Source: Apus apus (taxonomy: Eukaryota; Chordata; Aves; Apodiformes; Apodidae). Taken from it: a stretch of DNA of 64,000 nucleotides. Shown here one piece after another: positions 18,846 to 30,300 of this stretch. The stretch's first letter is position 1; each line of letters begins with the position of its first letter. Below the pieces are notes generated by a model. It was given only the letters and a program-made list of their open reading frames with translations. It did not search any database and had not been told where the DNA came from. A program made the translations under genes and the position numbers. The DNA is taken from the NCBI RefSeq assembly GCF_020740795.1, contig NC_067291.1, forward strand, positions 20,250,280 to 20,314,279. The letters are read 5' to 3'.

Positions 18846-21800
18846 TTTACTTGGTCAGGATCGGGTAATATGGTAGGAATCTATTTGGGACTGATCCAAA
18901 AATTCCTGACTCCCATTCTTGCTGCCAGACAGCATTCCCTTCTTGGGAGTGGGGCTGGGACACTCACCTGGGCCACGCTGGCCTGCCTTCCTCAGGTGCT
19001 TTTATTGGTTGCTCTTCAACAACAACAACAAAAAAGCTAGGGATAATGTGCCACACCCAGGCCAGGTTATAAAACTCCTCAGTGTCAGAATTATCACAGC
19101 TATTCATGACACTGAGTGTCGGGCTGGGGTGAGCTTTCAGTACCTTCTGATGTGCTGGAGTGAATCCGAATTGGCTGCAGGTTTAGAGTCCTGCTGTGGA
19201 GTGGGTGTCTTACAATCCATGCTCAAAGACGGTTGAAATGGAAACAATTTCTCAAATGCAGCAGAGGTGAGGATTGTTGTGGTGGAGGGTGCTAGGGAGC
19301 ATGGCAGGTGGGAGCTGAGCAGCACACACTGCAGCTGAAACTGCTTCCAAAACACTCTCCTCAAACCAGAGGCTCAGTTAATGGTGAGATGAAAAGACCA
19401 CATAGAGACAGTGTGACTGCAGCAGCCCATGAGAACAATGCCAAGTTCAAAAATAGCAGTATTGACTGGTGGAAAAACAGCATACGTATAATTTTCAGGT
19501 AATTACTACAGTATAATTAGCTCTGTTGTTTTCATATGAGCCATCAGAAACGAACTCTGTTTGCTCCTGGAACTCGGCTTTATTTACAGTGTTCCCAGGA
19601 CTAAAGTGATTCTTTAGAAATAGTGATTAGGCAAAAAAAAAAAGATGTGAGCACTTCATACCAGAGACTCTCTGTACCAGCAGGCATAGCCCAGCTGCTG
19701 GCATTTTGTTCAGCATGAACTCTGAACCACTTCAGGCAAGATGGGAGCTAAACAGCTAGAGAATACAAACATAATCTACTCCTGTACAGTCCCTGCTACT
19801 TCCATGTGTGGTCTGGAAATGGTAGAACAGGGAGGAGGAAAAAGCCTCAGATTGTAACAGGCCTCTGTCGTCTTCTACATCACCATGTGTGATTGATACT
19901 CCAAGCAAAATGATTATGAATAAGGAATGTGTGAAAATGTCAGTATTTTACATGTACTGTGTGAGTGGGGGAAGAAGGGAGGAGTGACATGTAACATCAC
20001 AATGAGGATTGACTCTTAATCCAAGTTTGAGAAAATTTAGCACCTTGATGTTTGGAGTTTTTGCAACAGAACTTTCCTTCTTAGGAATTACTTAGTATCT
20101 GTAGAAAGTAACTTCTTAAGCACTGGGGCCTTGCAGTCTTACATAAAATCACTTTTAATTGGAACGGAAGAGTTTGTCGTCATTAAAACTTGGTCTTGTT
20201 GAGGCTGCAAATCTGTACAGCTCAACTAAGGGTCTGTCTCACCCCTCTGAAGGTATTTTGGAAATAACTGTAGCTTTCTGCTGTTTTCTGTCCTCGTGTT
20301 TGAAAGCTTGTTGGCCAATTTCAAGTTTCTGAAGCATCTGACAGCCCAGGCATTGGTTTTGACAGTGCACTGAGCACTTCACAGCTGACTGTGGCTCAGA
20401 GATGACCTCTTGCAGTTGCTTTCTCAGTCTTTCTTCTCGTGCTGCATCCACACATCATGAAAATGGATGCTCATGACAAAACCCGCCAATTGTGATTCAG
20501 TGAAGTGGAATTTTGTTGACAAAAAATATCTGGATTTAACTCAGCCAAAGGGAATGGTTTTACAAGAGTAGATTAATATCTCAGGAATGACCATTTCTTT
20601 TCAGAGAAAAAACTCTTTTAGCTTTAATTTAAGAAAAAGATAACCATTCAAATAAAAGCCCAGAGAAAAGTGAAGAAAGGTACTTATGGACCTAGACCCA
20701 TTTAATAGTGGCAGTTTTCCTGGGGTAAGTTAATTTTAGTTACTTTAATTTTAGGTAAGTTAAACTAAATGTTGCAAGACCAGTAGAATGCTGTTATCTT
20801 CTTAAGTTGGATTGTCTGTAACAATTACTCCTCCTTCCAGTTCCCTGTGACATGCAGCTTCTCCAGTGTAAATAAGATTTGCTGTTGAGACTTCTGTCAT
20901 TATGTATAGAACTAAATGAGGTTGTAGGAAGGCATTTTGCATCAGCTCCCTGTGGCTGGTTTGGAGGTGATCCAGGCACTTTTCCTGCTCCTAGGGTCTC
21001 TGAAGGTGGAAAGCCTGTGGGGCACTGGGCAAAAAGCAAAGGGTGGCTGTGGGCTGCTCAGGGGGGTCCTCATTCTGTTCATCTTAACCTTCAAACGTGG
21101 TTTCCGTGTGACACCCCTGATAGTTCGTTTGACACAGTCCAGATCCAGAATAGCTTAATTAGGAAGGAGAGGCCTTAAGAACATCCGTGGAGCACGATGA
21201 GCAAGCACATCTCACCCATTGGTATTGGAGCAGAAAAGGCTGAGCAAATAGTTTTAAAGACTGGGCTAATTGTTGTGCCTATTACTATTGTCTTCCAGCT
21301 GCAACGCTTTGTATGGCAGTAAAGTACATAAGGAGCTGATCTGGAGTTGGAATGCCTGATTCCAGGCAGGGAATACAATTTCCAGGGCATTCAGATATCA
21401 GGGAGTGCAATTAACATTTTCCAAGATGTGCAAAAACTGCAGTGGGGAAACAGTTCATTCCAGTGCTGTGCTGAGTGGTGTAAGCCCCACTCCTGTGTGC
21501 GCAGCAGCGAGGCAAGTTGGGGTTTAGGAACTGAAAAAACAGGAAATAGGCAAATGAAGCTGGGATGTGTCACCCTGCAACGCTGCATGTGTAATGAAAG
21601 ATTGTAGTACCTCATCTACATATGCTTTCCCTATTGCAATAGCATTGTTATACCAGGAGATCTAAGGATATAAAAGAGGTGACATTAACAAAATGGTCCA
21701 GTATCTTTCCCTTATATAGAATTTCAGGTGATTAACTCCACCTCTCTAGATGTTAATAACACAGGCAGCAAAGATGTAATGACTCTCCCTTTTCTAAGTA

Positions 21801-23284
21801 AGTAGCTGCCCTTGTTTTGGGCCAAATTTGAGGTGATGGTAACATGATATAACATCATTTTAATAAAATATTACACCTGGATGTGAATTTAGTTGCACTC
21901 CTTGATGGGCATGCAGTAGTAGACATGGATGGTGACATCTGAGTGTTGCCCTCACTGAGCTGCAGCAGAACTGGAGCAACTGAGAGCACCTTTGAAAATG
22001 ACTCTGCATTGTCAAAGCCTTTACTTGGCAAAGAAACCACCATCTAAGTCTCAGGAGTAGAGAGGAGCAAAATTTAATTACATGTAAATACTTGTCTAAA
22101 AATAGAAGCACAGATTGCTTTTCATATTAAGTTCCTTCTTCATACTGGAGTACAAACTGCATTAAAAAAGAAGTGAGTATCAGAAGTCCACACAGAATAA
22201 CAAAGCTACTAGCTTTGCCTGCAAAAATACTTATTTAGGGTGAACCGTTTTGAACTGAGTATCGTGCACCCTCTTAGTTAGCTTCCTGATTTCAGTGTAT
22301 CTGAAGACATTCTCAGCCTGTTTATTTAGAGGCAGTTTCGAAAGAGAACACTGTGGTTTATGGCCATGTGTCAGCTTTGATAGTGTCATGCCACGATCTA
22401 AGCAGAGCACTTCAGCACATGTCCACATCCCACTGAATTCGGAAGTGAGGATGCAAAGGAAAAACTGTCTGCTGTGCAGCGAGGCTCTTCCAGGGAAAAA
22501 TGAAGCCACTGAAGATAAAACAAAACCATTTGTCTTTCTACAATCATAGATCTTCTTGTCAAATTCTTTAAACTAGACACAAAGTCAGAGATGATGTTAG
22601 ATGATGATTATTAAATGTATTCAAACATTCCAAATTGAAGTATTCTAAACTGGGCTGTCTCAGACCACTGAAATAGATCAGCTAATTATGGTTCACGTGG
22701 GTGTAGTAGGTAGTCATCTGATTTTTATTTTTTTTTTTTAGCTATCTTGCCTAGCACCCTGCCCCCTCCCCAAGCCAGCATTTCAGACACTCAGATAAGT
22801 CTTCATTACATGCAGGATTAAGCCAGAGTATGGCAGTATTACTTATCAGCCCTTTCTAATTGCTCCTCATTTTCTGAACACTTAGTTTGATATGCTGATC
22901 CAGAACGCCAAGAACTGTAAAGGAAACCAGTGGGTACTTGGTGTGTCTGCCGTGGAGATGGGATGTACACATGGAGAAGAAAGAGGGGCACCAGTGAGGA
23001 GCCAAAAGACACACCTGGGTTTTCTGTCAGTCTGGTCTTGACACCAAGCTGGGGACTGTTCCTGAGCGAAACGCTTTGAAATTGAATGTTTGGAAAGAGG
23101 TGTGTGTTGTTTTCCTCTGCTCGGAGAATCGGGACAAGGACGGTATCAAAAAGCTACTTACTAGAAAGATATTTGGTACCACCGTGACGTTCTTCCCTCA
23201 GTGGAAACCACCCAGTTTTAAATTGTGGCCAACTATTCAGGTGATGTGGGAAACAAAAATTATAATGCAGTAACAATCTTGAAT
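18846..23284. other. Intergenic DNA, no gene seen
   Basis: This is AT-moderate DNA with short T and A runs. I saw no exon with splice sites, no RNA gene and no confident transposon. Open frames here are all under about 100 codons and lack family resemblance. Confidence 0.5.
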
Positions 23285-23400
23285 AGTAATCTCTCTACCA
23301 CGGATTCCCTGTGTGGCCTCAAGCATTCTCCTTAATCTGTAGAGTGCAGATATTAATGCTTTTTTTTTTTTGTCTTGCAATGCAGATAATATAAGTGATT
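23285..23400 (+). mobile_element. MIR-like (CORE-SINE) remnant
   Basis: The order CTACCACGGATTCCCTGTGT, GGCCTCAAGCATTCTCCTTAA, TCTGTAGAGTGCAGATATTAA follows the MIR core and 3' part (CCACTNNCTGTGTGACCTTGGGCAAG, then CTCAGTTTCC, then CTGTAAAATGGGGATAATAA). It is highly diverged and interrupted by a T run. The exact family is uncertain. Confidence 0.5.
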
Positions 23401-23779
23401 TCCAAGTGTGTATGATGATGAATATTTCAGCAGCTATGGAAAATAATAGCAAGTTTTGTATTTCCCTCTCTCTCTCTTAAAAGGATGTGCAATATTGGCT
23501 GTGTTCAGCAGTATTTTTCCAACCTCTTAGGTAAAGATGAAGTGGGGAAAGTGTTGTGGCAATCTGTCCTTACGGAGCGACACACAGGTAAGAGGAGCTG
23601 GATCAAGCCGAGGGTATGTGTGACTTAAATGCCGGTATTTTAAGCTGAGTGACTTCACAGCTGATGCAGTCACCTCGCCAGGCAGCCTTTTCGGTGTGTA
23701 TTCCTCCCCTCTTCATGACCTGGTCTGCTACTGCAAGAACCCACACAACGTGACACCGGCAGCTTGGGATCTAAACGGT

Positions 23780-24284
23780 GCGCCCCGCTGCTGCAGCACC
23801 TCCTAGAAACACTCCTGTCGCTTTTCCTCAGCGGGAGGAGAAGCCGGGCAGGCTCACGCCGCTGCCCCGCACAACCTCCGCGGCAGCTCAGGGAGACGGA
23901 GCCGAGAGGAGCTTCCCGGCCCGGGGGCCGCCGGAGGGCTGAGGGACGGCGGCTTCTCCCGGGGCAGCCTGAGGGGGCCCGGCTTCACCCCGCGCTGCTC
24001 GCTGCGTGAGAGGGACGAGGCGCCGTCCCCCTTCCCTCCCGGGGAAGCTCTCCGGACGGGACGGCGGCGCCGGGCTGCCCGCAGGGCGGGTGGCAGAGTC
24101 CCCCGCGGGAGGCTCGGGGCTCCCCGCAGCCCGGGGGCAGGACCCGGGCCGCTCTCCCCGGCGCCGCGGAGCGCAGCGCGGGGACAAAATGGCGCCGCGA
24201 TTCAAAGGCTGCGCGCTGCGTGCGGGCGGGGGCGGGGGGCGGGGTCCCGGCGGGGCGCGCTGCGCCTGCGCGCGGAGTTGCAAG
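23780..24284 (+). promoter_or_regulatory. PIAS1: PIAS1 CpG-island promoter
   Basis: A dense CpG island runs from about 23,780 to 24,930 around the PIAS1 first exon. No TATA box is visible. GC boxes (SP1/KLF type) cluster at 24,223-24,245. An NRF1-like TGCGCCTGCGCGC lies at 24,261-24,273, and two YY1-like sites (AAAATGGCGCC at 24,186 and CAAGATGGCGGA at 24,281) are present, the second overlapping the start codon. This is a typical housekeeping promoter layout; start-site use is not known from sequence. Confidence 0.8.
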
Positions 24285-24308
24285 ATGGCGGACAGTGCGG
24301 AACTGAAG
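24285..24308 (+). CDS. PIAS1: PIAS1 exon 1 (coding part, 8 codons)
   Basis: The ATG at 24285 has A at -3 and G at +4. It encodes MADSAELK and splices at AAG|GTAAAG in phase 0. The very short first coding exon matches the known gene layout of the PIAS family. The 5'UTR boundary upstream is not determined. Confidence 0.93.
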
Positions 24309-27300
24309 GTAAAGCGCAGCTTCAATTCCCTGCGCGATCCCCTTCGCTGTCGCCTTCGGGGCCGCCGGGGCTTTGCTCTTTCCGGCGCCGGGAGCGAGCC
24401 GAGCCGCTGCCGGCGCTGTGCGGTGCCTCGCCGCGTTGCCTCGCCGGGGTGGCTGCGGCAGAGCCCCGCCGGCAGCGGGGGCTGAGGGACGGAGCGGGGC
24501 GGGGAGCGGAGCTGTCCTCCCCTCGCCGCTCGACCGGCCGCTCTCCGCCGAGCGGGCCCGCGGGGAGGTCGCGGGGGCGGGCGGGCAGGGCTGCCCTCCG
24601 CGGAGGGGGCGGTTGGGGTCGGGCCGGGCCGTCGCGGGGCTGAGGGCGGCGGCGGCCGAGGGAGCCCCCGGGAGTTGCCGGCGTTGGGCAGCGCGGCTCG
24701 GGCAGCCCTGCGGCGGCGGGGACGGTTCCTCGGGCTCCCCGCAAAGTTTCCAGGGGACTCCGCCAGCGGCGCGGGGCGGGGAGGGAGCCCCAGGAGCGGC
24801 TGCCCCCGCCGTTGACAGGCGGCCGGTTCCTAACGAGCGCCCCGGGTGCCGGGGGGGGGGGGGGAGCGGTGGGATGAGCCGCCGGGGGAGCCCCGCTCGC
24901 CTCCCCCCGCCCCAGCCCCGGTAAATAAAGTACGTCAGAAGCAGATGTGGAGGAGTTGCAAGGTGTTAGGGTTGCGGTTGTCCCTGTCATCCTGAGAAAC
25001 GCGTGGAAACCCGGTGCTCGGAGGCACCCTGGAGCGAACGGCTCCCCGGGCGGGACTGCCCGGGATGGAGGAGAGGGAGCAGCTCTTCGGCGTGTCCCAT
25101 CAGGTATTTTGAGGAATAGTGGCGGTGGAGCAGCGGGTGACGGGCAGCCACGCTGTGCACCCAGCCTCCCTCTCTCCCCTCCCCAACATCCGACAAAAAA
25201 AGACCCTCAGAAACTTTCCCGTCCCTTTTGCGGGGGGCTGTGAGCTCAGCCTCGCACCCCCGACACTGTATTTCAAACTTGGAGAATTTCTTTGCGGTTG
25301 TCATAGGGTCGTTATTCATCAGGAGGGCTTCTGGCTCGTGCTGTGAAGTTAATACACTGAGAGACACAAATCAGGAGTGCGTTAAACGTGTAACCTGAAC
25401 TACAGAGTATGTGAAGTATGAGTAAGGAAATATTCTGTCTTTCCCTAGATTTTAGGTAGGTCTCACTTTTCTGTGTGTCAAAGGTTTATTGCGCTTTCTT
25501 TTTTAAATGCTTAAAGAGCTGTCAGGATGTAAAGAAGTCTAAAGTCTTGTGTGGGTTCCAACTTTTTGGTGTCTCTGTCTGCCAGGTCAGGATACATAAA
25601 TCCTCCTTTAAATTCTTCGCTCTCCTTTGTTTTTTTAAGTGTTTTACAGAGTGTGTTGCTTAAGCTGTGCTGTCTGCCAGCCTTTCTGGGACTCCCAGCT
25701 AATGAGAGAGTCAAGATGTGATGACAGTCTTCAAGTTTTGTTCATCTTACTGTTGCAAATGCAGTGATACGTTTTGGTAACTGACCCAGGAGTTTTTGGT
25801 GTACAGTAGCTGGGATGCCTTTATTAACAAAACTGATTCAAACAGAGTGAAAAAGAGACAACAGCTAGGGTTATATATATTTTTCCAATATATGTTAGGA
25901 TGGTGGTTAAAGACAATGCTAAAAGGTGTGGTTTTACTAGGAACGTTGACAGTTTATTGATCTCTAGGAGCGTAGAAACCTGAAGCCTCTTGTCCTTTGC
26001 AGAGCCTCCGGACTCTGGAGTGTAGTATAGAGGCCTCTACTTTTCTCTTTTTCTTCAGCTTTACAGGTGGATCTTTCATAGAAGTGTATTTCTGTCTGCT
26101 TGTCAGCCTGGACTTCTTTATTGATCCCTTTCTGAAGCCTGCATCTTGGAACCAGTAGAGGGAAATTATGATTTTATTTATATATATATATATATATATA
26201 TGTATATAGTACTGTTTGCTGCCTCAGGGATCTGGGGAGTAAATGTCAAGTTAACTGGTTTATTTTCAGTTTCACTTTGCTGTTCAGGTTATGTAGTGGT
26301 ACTTGCAAGTTGGGACTGTATCATGGTAGCTCTATATTCTGTGAAAAGTTGGTGGTTTGGTTTTTTATTTGTAGCTATGGGGGCTTGGCAGTTTACGTAA
26401 GAAAATAGTTATTTCACCAATTCGTACTTTGAAGACTTAGTAAATTTTTTTTAGACTGTGCAAGGGAAAAGAGGTGTGTGGGTGTGTCCCCTCTGTCAAG
26501 AAGGAAAGGGAAAGAAAGACAAGGGAGCATGAAATTCCTGCTGAGAGTTGTAGCTGTCACATGCTGGGTTGCCAGAAGTTGTACAGCTCTGTTCTTAGGG
26601 ACTGGGTGAGGTGAGTGGTGCTTGGAAAAATGTGGCTAATGGAAAGCTAGGTGGCTGCAGGAATACATCCCCAGAAAACACACTTTTAAAATCCTTCTGT
26701 TTTTTTGCGAGTTGAAGGGAGACGTAACTAAGGGAGGGTTTGTGATTAAGCCTCTGCTATTTGGAGAATGAACAGTGAATTCCTTTCATTATTTTAATTT
26801 TCTTAGGTAAAATCTTTTCACCTTTCTCCTCTGATGAATTAGTGAATGGCATTGATTTCAGATTTAGTGACTTTGAAAAACTAAAATGTGTTAGTTGTGC
26901 AGCAACTCACCTGTCTTGCCAGATAGTTTGTCAGAAAAACTGAGTCAAGTTTCTAAAGCTTTCTTTTTCTAAAGCCTTCCTGTGATAGGAGCCCTGGGGG
27001 TACATGTGGGTAATGTGCACACATGGAAATTGTAGAGTGTGATGAGACTGGTGATATTGCCAAACACACAAAGTAAAATTAAAAATCTTGCTTCCTCCAG
27101 AAAACAGTGGTCATTCTTACTTGCCTTAAGTTTTCACAAAGTTCCAAATCATGAAATAGCATTTCCTATAATATATTTTCTTACCACAATCAGAGGTATT
27201 TCAGTCTCTTGCCCCATTTGTGAATGTTTATGCTATTGGGGGAAAAAAAAAAATCAGATAAGATGAAACATATTTTGCAGATCTGTAAGACTTGTAGGGT

Positions 27301-30300
27301 TACTGAATTCGTTGGTACTTTGGAAGGTTTGAATAAGTGAAACCAGTAAGTTTTCATTTCTATTGATGAAGCAAGGTAACTGAAAAGTCTGCTGTTCTAT
27401 GCGTTACCTCCCTAACTCTATATAGGCTGAGGCATATGTGGATTTTCCTGATCTTAATTACTATTCCTGTATAATTGCATACAGACTCTAATTTATCTGA
27501 AGGTAAGCTATTTAAAGCTCTAATTGGAAGGAGTATACTTGAGTGATTAAATCTTTCCTTCAATATTTCTTACATCTCTTTAAATTGGTTATTAGATTGT
27601 TGTGATCTTTCCCTTCTACTCAAGTCTTTTGGAAATCATGCCACAGTTTGCAATAATCAATTCAATTATACATGGATCAAAGAATGAAAAAGAAAAGCTT
27701 ATGTTCTGGTATTGTCATTCTTGATACTGTCCTAAGAAGCTGGTTTGGAAAGCACATGCTGGGAGGTTTTCTCCTTTGTTCTCTGTCCTTTTAAGAAAGT
27801 GCCTTTGGGGATTGAAGAGTTCCCTGGTGTGTTTCTTGTTAGACACAATTTATACTTTAAAAAAAAAAAAAAAGTGAGCCAAGAGTTTGAATGAAAATTC
27901 ATAATAGCATTTCCACACAATGGTGATGAAAACAAACCATTGAAAAAATATTCAGTTGAGAAACACCCCTCCCCTCAATACAGGGAAGCAGTTTTTGGAG
28001 GGGGGAGGCTGATAGCGTGGCTTTCAGGTGGTGGTGGTAACAGTGACAAATGGATCTCTAGTTATGGAAGTGCAGTTGTGTTAAATTGCATTGTCAGTGC
28101 TAATAAGCATATGCCACCTATTTCAGTGTTCAATTAGAATTTTGCTCTTCTGTATTATGAGCTATTTTTGCTTAATCCTTTTAAAAGTTGCTGGTGTTGT
28201 GTGTTTCTGTGATTAAAGTCAATATAATCCACTTCTCGCTTATCTGAGTCTATGGATTACATTATTTTCATGCCTGTTACTTGGTGTGTGTCAGTATAAT
28301 TGTATTTCTAAATGTATTTTGGTTTAGGTGTCTATTCTTGAGCTTTTGATCTTCAACACTGGAGTTGCAGATATCAATGAATAAAACTGGCAGCTGTGCA
28401 TCACTGCTTAACTGTCAAAGCCCCAATGCATAACACTTATTTATTGCCAATAGAAACCAGATTGCATGTTGTGTACATGTAAATATACCGTCAGCACACT
28501 TCTATTATGAACCCCTCATGAACATTAGGGGCCATCCTGGAAGCATTTGAGGCCTGTGCAAGTCAAATCCTTATTCATGGCCACTTGTAGGTACCAGAAC
28601 CAGTAGTTCACAGCAGTTATTTTTAATGGATTTATAGCTAATTTCTCTTCTGGTCATAAAGGTATTTAGAAATTGCAGTTAAAAGGCTTAGAAGCTAAGA
28701 AGCGGTAGAAGAAGCATTTTATTTAGATTCCCTGAGAATAAGGCAAAAATGTTACCTTGGGGAGGGGCTCAGGGCTACTTGGGCAGTGATAAGAATGTTT
28801 ATGGATCAGCCACAGGAGACAAGTATTTAAAAGCATCCCATGGAGCAGTGCGTAGACAGTTAAGATCTCTTCAGATACTGAAGTTATTTATAAGGATGTA
28901 GATGACTGGTATTGTTTATATTCTGACCTGCATTCGCGTAGAGCACAAAGGTAAGTAGAAACTTGTCACTAATGTGTTTGGCACGGAGGATTTTCGTTCC
29001 TGTAATCTGTTCTTGTAGAAGTCAACATCTGATCATTTTTCTCTTTAGTGCTGTTACAGTGAAAAACAAAACAGAACTTCCAAGCACTTGAGACTCGAGT
29101 GCTCCCTGTAGTTGTTCTGAGATACCCCCAGCCCTCTTCAGTCCTCTAGAGCCTCGCTGCTGCCTTTCTCTGAAGCGTCTCTTGGAATCCTTGATGGTTG
29201 TAGTGATGCTGCTTGAGGGAATGGGAGCTGAACCCTGGGCTTAGTCAGCTGGTAGACTCCATCAGTGTGGGGCTTATTGGTCTCTGCTGAGACTGTGGCC
29301 TTTGAAGTAATAGTACCTTTCTTGCTGTGAATCAACGTTTTGAAAGGGTTACTGTGTGGGGCCTTGGGAGCCAGTGTCCCAGAGGATTTCTGTCTGGGAA
29401 TTGGGTTGGATCTCTTGCAGCTTTTCTCCTGCGTGATGGTATTGGTGGTTGGCCCTCTGGCTCTGCAAGGGAAGAATTCTACCTGCAAAGCTGAAGTTGT
29501 CTCAGAAATGTCTGTTTACTTTTGCTGCCATGCTTGCACTTTAGAACCTTTTGCTTTGATGAAAAATGTTACAGGTGCACATTTAATGGAAGACTCCGCT
29601 TTACTGCCCTCCATAAAAACTAGCAAAAGCCTTGTGAAAGCCCCAGTTTCAGTGAAGAATGCAGACATGGTTTTTACTTTAAAAACCTTGTGTGTCTCTG
29701 GCAGCCCAGCTTCCTCAGCTTGTGCTGTCCCCTGTAAGCAGGAACATCACCTCTGGTGGACACACAAGTGAGCCTGCAAGAATCACAGAGAAATGTTTGT
29801 CGTGTTCTTAAGGGGGAGAAAAGGAGAAATGTATTGTTTGGGTGACTGCTGTGACAGATGCTGGATTTCAGAATCCTCTTGATCAAGCTCAAGTATTGAT
29901 TGTCTCATTGCTCTGTCACTGTTCCAGCTCTGTGTAGACCAAGAAATGGTAGGAGTGTTGGTCTGGGCTTTTTAAAATGAAGATGATTGGATTTTATGGT
30001 GCAAAAATTGCGTGTAGTATCTTCAGTGGTAGTCTGTTCACAAAAAGAAATGCCTTTCTTAAAAGTAGATTATTCTGCTGGGTAGAGGAGGGGGAAGGTT
30101 AGGAGAAGAAAGGAGCTCCAGTAGCTCACAAAAGGGTGCTTATATCTGTAATTTTACTCAGTGCTATTAAAGCCATTTTGAACTAGTCACTGCCATAAAA
30201 TGTGTCTGTTGCAAAGCAAATTGGAAGCTTAGGGGGAACAGCAAAAAGTGGATGATGGTAAACCTCAGAAAATGAGAAAATAGGGAGTTGAGGATGCATG

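Noticed and set aside
24322-24990. 222-codon minus-strand and 183-codon plus-strand frames downstream of PIAS1 exon 1
   Set aside because: They lie in the CpG island part of intron 1, are rich in Pro/Arg/Gly/Ala, overlap each other and have no splice or family support.
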